A stretch of DNA of 64,000 nucleotides, from the NCBI GenBank assembly GCA_035297385.1, contig DATGZD010000158.1, forward strand, positions 1-64,000, given 5' to 3'. The stretch is from UBA11855 sp035297385 (lineage in GTDB: Archaea > Thermoproteota > Bathyarchaeia > Bathyarchaeales > Bathycorpusculaceae). The stretch's first letter is position 1; each line of letters begins with the position of its first letter. The translations under genes and the position numbers were made by a program. The notes beneath the pieces were generated by a model. The model did no database searches, was not told the DNA's origin, and saw only the letters and a list, made by a program, of their open reading frames with translations. Shown one piece after another: positions 52,842 to 61,959 of this stretch.

Positions 52842-53783
52842 TTATGTTCTCTGTTCGATTGTTGCTTGTTGGGGTTTCATAACTTCTTTTATTTGTTGTT
52901 CAACCTTCAATCTAATCTCATCAAAGATTTCAGTTTGTTTGCTTTTCGTCGTAGAGAATTTCTCCAAAGAAGATTTAACTGAAGCAACATCTATTTTTGC
53001 ACTTGGTAGTTTTGCCAAGTCTTCCAGAACTTTAATGAATTCTTTTGTTTCCTTTTCATTTGCTTCATCTCCAACTGCAACGCCTAATGCTATGTCGTTT
53101 AAAATGTAGCTTGCTTGGATTATCAGTTTTAGATCATGATTATTTGGGTGAGGTTTTTCTAAATCTTCGTTTAAAGGTAATTCATCGAAATGTTCATGTA
53201 ATGTTTTTAGAATATCATATGTGTTTTCAGCTATTTCTTTTGGGCGATGCTCTTGTATTGTAAGTTGTAATTGTGTGGTATCCAATTTTATTGGGTCGGG
53301 GTTTTGGTTTGCGAGTTTTGCAGTATCCTCGTCAATCATTTTGAAGTCATTTTCTATGTTTTTCCAGTTTACTTGTCCGTGAAGTTGTTTTAGTAATGTA
53401 AACAGTGAATAGATCGTTTCTATAAAATTACTCGTTGTTTGTGTGAGGTCAGCTTGTGCCTGTATGGCTGTCTTTTCAGTTTCTATTTCTTTCTTTTCTT
53501 CAGTCAATTTGGTGTTTATTCTCTCGTAAATCGCATCAACTTGAGAAGTTTGTGCCACAATAAACGTGTTCATATTTTCTTTCCATGTAATTGTCAAATC
53601 GTTTCCTTGTCTCTCTGCACTTTCAATTTCTTTTAACGGTATTTCATGGATATTCTTGCGTTGTTTCTTAAAGCGCCCTGCCTCAGTGTAGAATCTAAGA
53701 GTATTATCACTGATTTCTAACATGCCATTGCCAAAGTTCGTTAGCCGGGCTTTTGCGACTATTACCGGTTTGGGAGTACTCAT
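52842..53783 (-). CDS. Hypothetical coiled-coil protein with PH-like N-terminus
   Basis: The product from ATG 53783 has 313 residues. The first 85 alternate in short strands (ARLTNFGNGMLEISDNTLRFY, HEIPLKEIESAERQGNDLTITW), suggesting a PH/GRAM-like domain. The rest is helical with coiled-coil stretches (KLTEEKKEIETEKTAIQAQ) and Glu/Lys-rich repeats. No membrane segment or catalytic motif is visible. I do not recognise a family. Confidence 0.6.
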   Translation of the reverse strand: MSTPKPVIVAKARLTNFGNGMLEISDNTLRFYTEAGRFKKQRKNIHEIPLKEIESAERQGNDLTITWKENMNTFIVAQTSQVDAIYERINTKLTEEKKEIETEKTAIQAQADLTQTTSNFIETIYSLFTLLKQLHGQVNWKNIENDFKMIDEDTAKLANQNPDPIKLDTTQLQLTIQEHRPKEIAENTYDILKTLHEHFDELPLNEDLEKPHPNNHDLKLIIQASYILNDIALGVAVGDEANEKETKEFIKVLEDLAKLPSAKIDVASVKSSLEKFSTTKSKQTEIFDEIRLKVEQQIKEVMKPQQATIEQRT

Positions 53784-53882
53784 TTTCTTGATTCTCACGT
53801 TGGTATCTTCGCTCTATAAATAAAGGCTTTGTGCAAACTAGAGGACAACCAAAAATGAGTTTTGAAAAGGGCGTTGTATCCA

Positions 53883-55376
53883 TTAAGGAACTTGTGGCCG
53901 TTCCGTTGCTGTCTTCTCATTCTTTATGAGGAAAACAAGCGCAAACCCAACTATACTCATGATGGTTGAAGCGATAAAGGCGTAACGAAAACCCATAACA
54001 ATTGTAGCTGCTGTTATGCTGCCAGTTCCCATAGGCTGAGGGTTGATAATACTCGCAACTGTAACGAGCACTGCCAAACCCAAGGGAAATCCGACTCGTT
54101 GTGAGGTTGTAATCACTCCTGAAGCTAACCCTTCTTCCCCAGGTTTGATGCCCGTTAACGCAGCGATGTAGAGCGCTGGAAAACCGATGCTAGCACCCAG
54201 AGCCCAGAAAATCATGCCAGGCTCAACTCCAAGATAATTGCCCATCTCAGAAATCTGTGTGAGTGAAGCATTTCCAACGATAATTAGGGCTAACGACATG
54301 AAGAGTACACGTTTGATGCCAAGGTGATTCACAAACCAAGATGAGCCCCAGCCGCCCACAACGAGGAAGATTAGTGCAGACGGAAGAAACACAAGTCCCG
54401 TTGACAATGCAGAATAGCCAAGAATCTGCTGTAAATAAATTGTTAAGATAAATCCGAGTCCTCCACTTGCGGCGGCGACGATAAGGCTAATGATGTTAGC
54501 ATTGAGAACAGTGCCTCTTCGTAGGAACGAGAGAGGCATCAAAGGCGCTTCAGAACGAGATTCGATGAAGACAAACGTAAAAAGTGTAAGGATGGAGAGA
54601 CCTAATGGTATAAGCGTTGTTAGAGCGGAAAAGCCATCAGTTGCGGCATTCGTCAATGTATAAACCAAAAGCATCGTCCCACCTGTCGAAGCCAAACTTC
54701 CCGGCAAGTCTAATCGTCCATTTCGCATTCTTCCCCCTGTCCTAGGAAGATACTTGATGGAAAGAATTGCAGTTGCGGTCCCTATCGGCACATTGACGAA
54801 CATCACTGAGCGCCAGCCGAAAGCTGCCGTGAGTACTCCGCCCAGAATAGAGCCAGCTGCGAAGCCGGCTGAGAGAACAGCAACCAGCAATCCCAGTGCC
54901 TTATTTCTCTCCTTTCCTTCTGGGAAGATAGTAGTGAAAATTGCCAGCGCTGTGACTGTTGAAATGGCAGCACCTACGCCTTGTATGGCGCGGGAGATGA
55001 TGAGGCTTAAGAGTGATGGTGCTAAGGCGCCCGTCATTGAAGCGATTGTGAAGAGTGAGACTCCAAGAATGAAAAGTTTCTTCTGCCCATAGATATCGCC
55101 CGCGCGTCCGCTAAGTAGCAGGAAGCCTGCCAATGTGAGCCCGTAGGCGCCGACTATCCATTGGCTGTCTGCGAGAGAAACCAAGAATTCATCTCGAATG
55201 GTTGGCAGAGCGATTTGGATGATAGAGAAATCAACGACATCCAAGAACGCAGCTGCTATTACTAATGCAAATGCAATCCTAACATTCGGTTGAGAATCAT
55301 TGATTTTGCGGCTTAGCGTCTCAGTCTTGTCGCTCTTTTGACTAGCATCTCTCGCAAAGATAGTTTTAACCTCCAA
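53883..55376 (-). CDS. MFS drug/proton antiporter, DHA2 (EmrB/QacA) type
   Basis: The 497-residue protein has 14 predicted membrane helices and DHA2 motifs: LDVVDFSIIQIALPTI in helix 1, GYLTLAGF-like YGLTLAGFLLLSGRAGDIYGQKKLF (motif A), RAIQGVGAAI (motif B), LGGVLTAAFGWRSVMFVNVPIG (motif C). It would export drugs or other small molecules using the proton gradient. Substrate is unknown. It is alone on the minus strand; its GC is slightly higher than its neighbours, a weak sign of transfer. Confidence 0.92.
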   Translation of the reverse strand: MEVKTIFARDASQKSDKTETLSRKINDSQPNVRIAFALVIAAAFLDVVDFSIIQIALPTIRDEFLVSLADSQWIVGAYGLTLAGFLLLSGRAGDIYGQKKLFILGVSLFTIASMTGALAPSLLSLIISRAIQGVGAAISTVTALAIFTTIFPEGKERNKALGLLVAVLSAGFAAGSILGGVLTAAFGWRSVMFVNVPIGTATAILSIKYLPRTGGRMRNGRLDLPGSLASTGGTMLLVYTLTNAATDGFSALTTLIPLGLSILTLFTFVFIESRSEAPLMPLSFLRRGTVLNANIISLIVAAASGGLGFILTIYLQQILGYSALSTGLVFLPSALIFLVVGGWGSSWFVNHLGIKRVLFMSLALIIVGNASLTQISEMGNYLGVEPGMIFWALGASIGFPALYIAALTGIKPGEEGLASGVITTSQRVGFPLGLAVLVTVASIINPQPMGTGSITAATIVMGFRYAFIASTIMSIVGFALVFLIKNEKTATERPQVP

Positions 55377-55482
55377 GAAATCCCTTTCCGAGATTAATTG
55401 GCGAAAAATACAAGAACAACGTAACCGTATTGCACTTTTATACGTTTCTAACCTCAGAGCCTTACTGATTATTGTGTGCTTT

Positions 55483-56133
55483 CTATTCGTATGTAGATGT
55501 TACTTCTGTAGCTCTTCCATCTTCAAACGCGTAAACCTTAACGCCGGAACCCACTGCTTTCCCCCAGTCCCAACTCTGATATCGCGAAGGATTATTCCAG
55601 ACACTGTCGGAGGGATCTACATAAATCCAAGTTCCGTTGTAGTAGTCTTCAGCCCAAGTATGAATAAAACTCCAAGTTGATGTATCGGCTGCTACAACGA
55701 GTCGACTTGGATGATTCAGGGCTAAGCATGCAGAAACGTAGAGTATGCTCCATTGTACACAAATGCCTTTGCCACTGTTTAGAATTTGTGTTGGGTCTTC
55801 AAAAAACCCTGTTGGGTCTTGAATAAAAGTTAATTTGCTATGTTCCCAATTGAAGAGATCAGTTTGGTTATAGTTTGAATTAAGTTGTGATCCTATTTCA
55901 TTTTTAGTTTTGGTTGAGTTTAAGTTTTGCATTATCTCGAGATAATGATTTTTGAAGAGCTTAAAGGCGGCGGGTTCATCGGGTGCCTTGTTCATTGAGC
56001 TGTTATTAAAGGGATATGAAAAGTACGTAATCGCAACTAATGATAGTGTTAGCAGCAGGATAGATCCGATAATAATCCATCTTCGCTTTTGTCTATGTCT
56101 TTTTGCTGAGTGTACTCTCTTAATACGGCTCAT
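55483..56133 (-). CDS. Membrane-anchored transglutaminase-like protein
   Basis: The 216-residue protein has a basic N-terminus and one membrane segment (about residues 18-38). An outside domain has GKGICVQWSILYVSACLAL (catalytic Cys), FIHTWAEDYY (His) and WIYVDPSD (Asp), the Cys-His-Asp set of transglutaminase-like proteases. It could cut or cross-link peptides at the cell surface. No partner is adjacent. Confidence 0.82.
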   Translation of the reverse strand: MSRIKRVHSAKRHRQKRRWIIIGSILLLTLSLVAITYFSYPFNNSSMNKAPDEPAAFKLFKNHYLEIMQNLNSTKTKNEIGSQLNSNYNQTDLFNWEHSKLTFIQDPTGFFEDPTQILNSGKGICVQWSILYVSACLALNHPSRLVVAADTSTWSFIHTWAEDYYNGTWIYVDPSDSVWNNPSRYQSWDWGKAVGSGVKVYAFEDGRATEVTSTYE

Positions 56134-56320
56134 ATTATCTTTTCAAATCTTTTTTCTAACGTAAAAGCCTATCCGTTTGTCAAATTTAGCCTACTTATTT
56201 CGAATTCAAGCAAGAATTATTGAGAATTGAAAAAGTATTGCTGTTAATTTGTGATTGTTTGATAGCAACAACATATGCATTTAAACTTCAAATTCGCACT
56301 TTGCTTAAGAGGAAAATTGA

Positions 56321-56641
56321 ATGCTTGAAGGTTGGGAATGGATAATAATTGGTGTTGTTGCCGTTGTTATTATTCTGTGGGGACCTGCAAAGATTCCTGA
56401 ATTCGCTAAAGCATTAGGTAGAGCAAAAGGCGAATTTAACAAAGCTACACAAGAATTCAAGGAGGCTGCAAAAGATAATCCACCAATAACTGATTCACGT
56501 TCTGCACTAAAAACCCAAAAATCTAAAGACGAGATGCTAATAGATACTGCTAGGTCACTTGGAATCTCAACAGAAGGTAAAACAAGGGAACAATTAACCG
56601 AGGAAATATCCTTAAGGATAAGCCAGCTAAAAGCTGATTGA
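56321..56641 (+). CDS. tatA: Twin-arginine translocase subunit TatA
   Basis: The 106-residue protein begins with a short membrane helix (WEWIIIGVVAVVIILWGPAKIPEFAKALGRAKGEF), with the Gly-Pro hinge and amphipathic helix of TatA/E, and an acidic, charged tail. It forms the pore-forming element of the Tat pathway that exports folded proteins. A 45-bp gap leads to tatC, and a Tat-signal protein follows. A C-terminal helix (LIDTARSLGISTEGKTREQLTEEI) is longer than in most TatA and unassigned. Confidence 0.93.
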   Translation: MLEGWEWIIIGVVAVVIILWGPAKIPEFAKALGRAKGEFNKATQEFKEAAKDNPPITDSRSALKTQKSKDEMLIDTARSLGISTEGKTREQLTEEISLRISQLKAD

Positions 56642-56686
56642 TGTTTATCTCCGCTTTTTTCCAGCGGTTAGAGCAAGATAGGTTAC

Positions 56687-57586
56687 GTGCTAAAATTGGC
56701 TGAACAAGTGGACAGTTTTTGGGGACATTTTGCTGAACTTACAAAACGGATGAAGAAGGTCTTACTAACATTCTTAGTCTCTACTGTTGTAATGCTTATA
56801 TTGCCAGCAAATACGGATTTTTTGGCTATTACTAGTAATTATCAGCCCTTAGTATCTGTCTTCATAAATGAAGCACGCTCCCTAACCTTACCAGCTAACG
56901 TTAAGTTGATAGCGATTCAAATATCAGATCCAATCTCACTCTATGTAATTGCCGCAGTACTATTTGGGTTAGTGATCACTATGCCTGTCTTTGCATTTGA
57001 GGTCTACAAATTCGTAGACCCAGCATTATATACTCACGAAAAGAAAGCAGTCTATCCTTTTATCATTGTAGTAACAGTGTTGTTTATTTTTGGCGCCATT
57101 TTTGGTTTCTTCTTTCTCTTTCCTACATTTATCGCTGCTATGTTTCCCTTTTTCTATGCTGTAGGCGCCGAATTAATGCTCTCACTTATGGATTTCTACA
57201 CTATGTTGTTCTTCACTATTATCATAAGCGGATTTCTGTTTACTATTCCAGCCTTTTTCTTGCTTTTAGTAAAATTCAATGTCATAAATACTGCTATGTT
57301 TAAGCGGAAAAGAAAGTGGATTTATCTTGGAATATTAGTTGTAGCACTGTTTGTTTCTCCAAGTGCTTCACCTCAAGGAGACCTAATTTTAGGAATTGCG
57401 TTAGCAGTATTGTTTGAAGCTAGTATTTTTGCAGGCAAAATTATAGAGCACAGAAAGAAGAACAACTCAGAACCGAAGTTGGCTAGTTGGTTTTCGTCCT
57501 CGCCCACTATTTGCAATTTCTGTAATTCTAAAGCTGATAGCTCAAAAACAGTTTTTTGTCCAAATTGTAAACGGTCGCTGAAATAG
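56687..57586 (+). CDS. tatC: Twin-arginine translocase subunit TatC with C-terminal zinc ribbon
   Basis: The 299-residue protein has the six-helix TatC core: FWGHFAELTKRMKKVLLTF, FEVYKFVDPALYTHEKKAVYPF, GFLFTIPAFFLLLVKF and ASPQGDLIL. TatC recognises the twin-arginine signal. The C-terminal 24 residues carry CNFC (C276, C279) and CPNC (C291, C294), a zinc ribbon that ordinary TatC lacks. It would lie in the cytosol. The start is GTG at 56687. Confidence 0.93.
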   Translation: MLKLAEQVDSFWGHFAELTKRMKKVLLTFLVSTVVMLILPANTDFLAITSNYQPLVSVFINEARSLTLPANVKLIAIQISDPISLYVIAAVLFGLVITMPVFAFEVYKFVDPALYTHEKKAVYPFIIVVTVLFIFGAIFGFFFLFPTFIAAMFPFFYAVGAELMLSLMDFYTMLFFTIIISGFLFTIPAFFLLLVKFNVINTAMFKRKRKWIYLGILVVALFVSPSASPQGDLILGIALAVLFEASIFAGKIIEHRKKNNSEPKLASWFSSSPTICNFCNSKADSSKTVFCPNCKRSLK

Positions 57587-57670
57587 AATTATTGACTGAA
57601 AATGTTTATAGTTCATACTTCTAAAAGAAGATTCATGCAAAATTTCTATGTATTATAATCTCTTGAATCA

Positions 57671-57730
57671 GTATATATAAATTCGGAAATTTCTGAGTGT
57701 TGTTGTCATTGCACAATCACATATGCTTAA
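57671..57730 (+). promoter_or_regulatory. Possible TATA elements before the dehydrogenase pair
   Basis: GTATATATAA at 57671-57680 and CTTAAAAG near 57724-57731 are TATA-like; the second lies about 40 bp before TTG 57770, the likely start. Either could serve. Confidence 0.35.
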
Positions 57731-57769
57731 AAGATTCTCAAAAGTTCCTACTTTTAATGGTGCTAGATT

Positions 57770-58648
57770 TTGCCGGTTACGAGGCGTGAATTCATAAAAA
57801 TTGGTGGAGCTGCTGCAGTTGGTTTTGGTGTGGCATCAGCTATTGAAATTCCTCTTCTTCAAAATGAAGTTAACAATGCAATCAATCAAGCTACTAATGA
57901 GAGAACTCAACTAAATGAAAGGCAAGGGTTCTTGACATTAAACTCAGAAGAGCGACCATTAGTGGAAGCTTTAGCTGAGGCAATTATTCCAAGCGACAAT
58001 AATGGTCCAGGCGCAAAAGAAGCTGGCGTCATCTACTTTATTGATAATATGTTAGCTGGAAGCTACGGTCAAGCTTCAGGCAAATGGTGGTTTATGCAAG
58101 GCCCATTTATTCAACCGAAACCAGCTGGTACTCAATTAACCGTTATGGGGGCTGCTTATCCTAGCACAACAAAAACGGCAATAACATACACCGATGGAAC
58201 TATAAAGCCTAGACTTCAAGCGGGAACATCATACCAGTATCCGTTTACTCCAAGAGAGTTTTGGCGCAGAGGCCTAGCATATCTTCAGGCTTATTGTACT
58301 TCTGCAAAAGGTGGAAAATTCGAAACTCTTTCCTCTGATAATCAGATAACCGTACTTCAAGAATTATTTGACAATAACTCCAGTAATACGGCTTTGCAGT
58401 CTGCTTTTCAGGGTCCAAATGCTGCTGAGTTTTTCAACGAAGTACATGACATGGTTACTGCTGGCTTTTGGACGGATCCAATTTATGGTGGGAACATTGG
58501 TAAGGTAGGTTGGAAACTTCTAGCGTCTAATGGTGTTAATGGGGGCAGCGAACAAGGATATAGTACAATACAGTTAGCTACTAGCACTACTCCGACGCGA
58601 TTACCCCCATTAAGTCTTGGAGATTTACAGAGAGGAGCGACGATGTAA
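57770..58648 (+). CDS. Gluconate 2-dehydrogenase subunit 3-like protein with Tat signal
   Basis: The 292-residue protein begins VTRREFIKIGGAAAVGFGVASAI, a twin-arginine signal (RRxFIK). The body has LVEALAEAIIPSDNNGPGAKEAGVIYFIDNMLAGSYG and FWRRGLAYLQAYC, the pattern of gluconate 2-dehydrogenase subunit 3, the small subunit of a GMC-type enzyme. It would escort the next gene's product out through the neighbouring TatA and TatC. The start is TTG at 57770. The family partner follows at once (2-bp gap). Confidence 0.88.
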   Translation: MPVTRREFIKIGGAAAVGFGVASAIEIPLLQNEVNNAINQATNERTQLNERQGFLTLNSEERPLVEALAEAIIPSDNNGPGAKEAGVIYFIDNMLAGSYGQASGKWWFMQGPFIQPKPAGTQLTVMGAAYPSTTKTAITYTDGTIKPRLQAGTSYQYPFTPREFWRRGLAYLQAYCTSAKGGKFETLSSDNQITVLQELFDNNSSNTALQSAFQGPNAAEFFNEVHDMVTAGFWTDPIYGGNIGKVGWKLLASNGVNGGSEQGYSTIQLATSTTPTRLPPLSLGDLQRGATM

Positions 58649-58649
58649 G

Positions 58650-60461
58650 ATGTCAAGTCCGATTACACATCCATCTACAGATGTCGTCGTATTAGGGCTA
58701 GGTCATACAGGCGGACCGATTGCGGCAGAACTTACGGCAGCAGGTTATAGTGTAGTAGGTTTAGAAAAGGGACCTTTCTGGAATTACAACGTGGACTGGG
58801 TTCCAACTAACATTCACGACGAATGGGCAATAGCAGTTGAGCGAAAATTCGATCATCCTCTATACGTTTCAACATTTACGTTAAGAAACAATAGTAATCA
58901 GTTTGCATTGCCAATGAGAAGATACACTAAACAAGTTCAATATCATGCTTTAGGACATGGTGTCGGTGGAGCAGGCACACATTGGGGAGGGGGCCTTGGC
59001 AGGCAGTCTCCTTGGTCATATAAACCAGTATCAATGACAATAGATAAGTATGGTCAAGATGGATATAATGCTATATTAAGTAACGTTAAGGGTGGCACAC
59101 CTGACCTTGAGGATTGGCCAGTAAGCTATGATGATATGGTACCTTATTATGAAGCGTGGGAAAAGGCTATTGGCGTAGCTGGAGATAATCAAGATCCATT
59201 TATACCAAATTCAAAGTTTCCTATGCCACCTCATCCGCCTACTCCATATGGAAATATCTTTAGAGATGCCACAGCTAGCTTAGGTTACCATCCAAATCCA
59301 ACCGTTAGCGGGCTAGAAAGCGGTACTTACACAAATCAGTATGGTATTGCTAGGAATGCTTGTATTTACTGCGGTTGGTGTGGTGGTTTATGCAATTATG
59401 TTTGTGAAGTAGGAGCCAAGAGTAGCTCTCATGTTACGACTATTCCAGCTGCTCTTAAAACAAATAAATTTGATATGCGACTTGAATCCTATGTTTTTCG
59501 TATCGATACCGATAACTCGGGGAAAGCAACTGGAGTAAGATATTATGACGGATCAGGTAACGTGCATATTCAACCGGCTAAGGTAATAGCCAATAATATA
59601 TGGGGATTCAATCTAGTACGACTCATGCTTTTGTCAGGAGTAGGAGTCCCCTATAATCCCATAAACCATACCGGTTCACTGGGGCGAGGTTTAGCTAACG
59701 GTTACTACCCTACCACATCAAGTGCAACCGTAGACTTGAATATTGGAGCAAATACTTACTCTTGTGGAAACGCAGCAGGCGGTGGGTATGCTATCATGGA
59801 TCTAAATGAAGTTAATCCTAACTACAAACATCCAACGACTTTTTTGGGTGGAATTAGCTTAAGCTATGGTGGATATCAAGGTGCTGGCCCAGGAACTTTA
59901 ACAACACATTTACCTGGCAGAACTAGTTTTGGAAGTGCTTGGAAAGCTAGTTTAGTTGATGAAAAATTACCTGCAAAATTGACGGCAAGGCTTTCCGGTA
60001 CAGGACCCACTTTGCCTCTGCTTGAGAATTACATTGATTTGGACCCTCACTATTACGATATTTATGGGGATCCTTCCGCAAGAATTACTTGGGATTGGGA
60101 TGCGAATACTTATCGAGTTTCGAACTATCTAATTAATGACACTACATTAATAACTGATATCTTGGGTAAAATGGGTGATCCTTCAACAATTAAAAAGAAT
60201 ATTGTTCCGGAGCTTGGGCAGCATATTGATTGGTGGGGACATCATCAGCGTGGTGGAGCACGGACGGGTTTAAACTCGGCAACGTCAGTTTTCAATAAGT
60301 GGATGCAATGTTGGACCTGTGAAAATGTGTTCGCTTCAGGCGAAATTTGTGACACCTTTGGAGATAACATAACTGCTGGTACACATGTCGCTGGCGCCAT
60401 GGCTTATCTTCAAGCAGATGGCATAAAGAAATATCTTGCGAATCCAGGTTCACTAATTTGA
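58650..60461 (+). CDS. GMC-type flavin dehydrogenase catalytic subunit with cysteine cluster
   Basis: The product (603 residues from ATG 58650) has the FAD-binding motif VVVLGLGHTGGPIAAELTA (11-30), GVGGAGTHWGGGLGR (104-118) and the C-terminal FAD half with GEICDTFGDNITAGTHVAGAM. GHHQRGGARTG near the C-terminal region fits the catalytic-histidine area. Residues 238-252 form CIYCGWCGGLCNYVC, a CX2CX2CX3CX3C set that may bind an Fe-S cluster. It oxidises an alcohol or sugar outside the cell and should pass electrons to the respiratory chain. It has no Tat signal and would ride with the subunit-3-like partner. Confidence 0.9.
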   Translation: MSSPITHPSTDVVVLGLGHTGGPIAAELTAAGYSVVGLEKGPFWNYNVDWVPTNIHDEWAIAVERKFDHPLYVSTFTLRNNSNQFALPMRRYTKQVQYHALGHGVGGAGTHWGGGLGRQSPWSYKPVSMTIDKYGQDGYNAILSNVKGGTPDLEDWPVSYDDMVPYYEAWEKAIGVAGDNQDPFIPNSKFPMPPHPPTPYGNIFRDATASLGYHPNPTVSGLESGTYTNQYGIARNACIYCGWCGGLCNYVCEVGAKSSSHVTTIPAALKTNKFDMRLESYVFRIDTDNSGKATGVRYYDGSGNVHIQPAKVIANNIWGFNLVRLMLLSGVGVPYNPINHTGSLGRGLANGYYPTTSSATVDLNIGANTYSCGNAAGGGYAIMDLNEVNPNYKHPTTFLGGISLSYGGYQGAGPGTLTTHLPGRTSFGSAWKASLVDEKLPAKLTARLSGTGPTLPLLENYIDLDPHYYDIYGDPSARITWDWDANTYRVSNYLINDTTLITDILGKMGDPSTIKKNIVPELGQHIDWWGHHQRGGARTGLNSATSVFNKWMQCWTCENVFASGEICDTFGDNITAGTHVAGAMAYLQADGIKKYLANPGSLI

Positions 60462-60495
60462 AATTGAATCAGTTTGCTTAACGAGCAGTTTTAGA

Positions 60496-61074
60496 ATGAG
60501 CTATCCAAGCGAGGATTTTTGGCGCCAACTTAATCATGTTGTGAATGTCATTCCAAAGCGCTACGTTGATGCGTTACTTTTTTTACATGAAAAGTTTGAC
60601 GATAAAAACATTAATTGGATTATAAGCGGAGACTTAGCGGAGAGTCTAAGAGTAGTTGATGTTCAACCTAATTGCATAGAGATTGTATCTTCGAAAGAAG
60701 ATGCAGAAAGAATATTTCAAGCAGTTCAAGAATTCGAACCACAGCAAGGCTCTATTCAAATCCAAAAATTAGACAGAAATGCAATTGTTGGAGGCAAAGA
60801 ATACCCTGTTTATACCAAAAGTTACTATTTTGATTTTAACTTGAACACTGTTAAAGTTAAGGTTCAAGGAGACCTACAATTTAAAGTCAACGATTGGGAT
60901 TGGGGCGACATCTTCGAGTTCACTCCAGAATATGTTTATATTGTGGGCAAAAAAACAGCAGTAGTACCACTCTCGATTGCCTACGAATTATATCAAAATC
61001 TAGGTTGGACGGATAGAGCAGAAAAAGTAAGAGCCATTCTTCAAAGACGGCGCGCGCAGAGACCGAGCGCATAA
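60496..61074 (+). CDS. Nucleotidyltransferase-fold protein, probably degenerate
   Basis: The 192-residue protein has a helix, then WIISGDLAESLRVVDVQPNCIEIV (about 37-60). This corresponds to the G-G/S and DxD region of nucleotidyltransferases, but the expected paired aspartates read NCIEI. A C-terminal helix (PLSIAYELYQNLGWTDRAEKVRAIL) follows. Loss of the acidic pair suggests a non-catalytic role. It lies 34 bp after the GMC gene; a functional link is not shown. Confidence 0.6.
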   Translation: MSYPSEDFWRQLNHVVNVIPKRYVDALLFLHEKFDDKNINWIISGDLAESLRVVDVQPNCIEIVSSKEDAERIFQAVQEFEPQQGSIQIQKLDRNAIVGGKEYPVYTKSYYFDFNLNTVKVKVQGDLQFKVNDWDWGDIFEFTPEYVYIVGKKTAVVPLSIAYELYQNLGWTDRAEKVRAILQRRRAQRPSA

Positions 61075-61245
61075 GACAGAAAAAAATTCTCACTGAATAG
61101 AACGAGTAATTCGATCGCAGTATTGTCTTTTTAATTTTGATAAAAAAAAGGTATAGCAAGTGAAATTGGGCATAAATGCCTTCAATTCTACTTAAGCGAT
61201 CGCCGAGCTTAATTCAGTTTTGCGATAGATGATCTTCTATTTCTT

Positions 61246-61719
61246 TTATGGGTTTACGGTTACTGTTCCCCACATACCTAAGCTTACATGTCCATCTACT
61301 TGGCAAATGTAATAGTAGCTTCCAGCATTGCCTACTGTAAACGTTGTAGAAGCGCTACCTCCTGGTGCAACTGGATTACTAGCTGATCCGATTTCGGCGC
61401 CGCTAAAGGCTAAGTTAGAGCTTCCATCCGTTTTGTCAGTAGTAATAGCCCAATTATGTGGCTGCGCTCCAACGTTGTGCAGAGTAACAGTGATGCTTTG
61501 CCCTGCTTTAAAGGTCAACGTTGGTCCAGGTGAAGTTATACTGCCTGCACTATTTCCAAATCCATATTCTCCCGCATAAACATTGATGTTGTTGCCTCCT
61601 GAAGATCCGCCTGGTCCTGAAAGGTATTGATAAGCTAAAAATGCAGCTATGATTATAATTATTACAATGATGACTGCCGCTATGTAATAGCCTGTTCTAC
61701 TTCTTTTTGTAGTTGTCAA
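61246..61719 (-). CDS. Sulfocyanin-like blue copper protein, membrane-anchored
   Basis: From TTG 61719 (after AAGGAA) the product has 157 residues: a membrane anchor at about 10-30, a Gly/Ser linker, and a cupredoxin domain with H88, C139, H144 and M149. The spacing CX4HX4M (CQVDGHVSLGMW) matches sulfocyanins rather than plastocyanin (CX2HX4M). It should carry electrons outside the membrane to the cytochrome oxidase encoded downstream. A longer frame to 61809 would start upstream of the TATA box and was rejected. Confidence 0.88.
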   Translation of the reverse strand: MTTTKRSRTGYYIAAVIIVIIIIIAAFLAYQYLSGPGGSSGGNNINVYAGEYGFGNSAGSITSPGPTLTFKAGQSITVTLHNVGAQPHNWAITTDKTDGSSNLAFSGAEIGSASNPVAPGGSASTTFTVGNAGSYYYICQVDGHVSLGMWGTVTVNP

Positions 61720-61760
61720 AATTATTCCTTCTTTACGGATGAATGTTTTAGCCAGCAGTT

Positions 61761-61770
61761 TAAATATAAA
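61761..61770 (-). promoter_or_regulatory. TATA box for the blue copper gene
   Basis: TTTATATTTA on the minus strand, about 45 bp before TTG 61719. It places the transcript start near 61738 and decides the start codon of the cupredoxin gene. Confidence 0.6.
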
Positions 61771-61959
61771 TCTATGTTGGTTGCTATATACAATCACAAT
61801 ACTCAACAATTGCTTGTGATTTCATAACTTTCTCGTGTTAAGTATATTTGATATTTTGATGTGGATAATTAGAACAAATAGAAAAGAGTACTTTCAATGG
61901 GCAAATCTCCAGAAGGTCTTAATTGATACCCATGATATTGTGTTAAGTATTATAGTATA

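Noticed and set aside
61720..61809. Longer N-terminus for the blue copper protein
   Set aside because: It begins upstream of a good TATA box at 61761-61770, so it would not be transcribed from that promoter.
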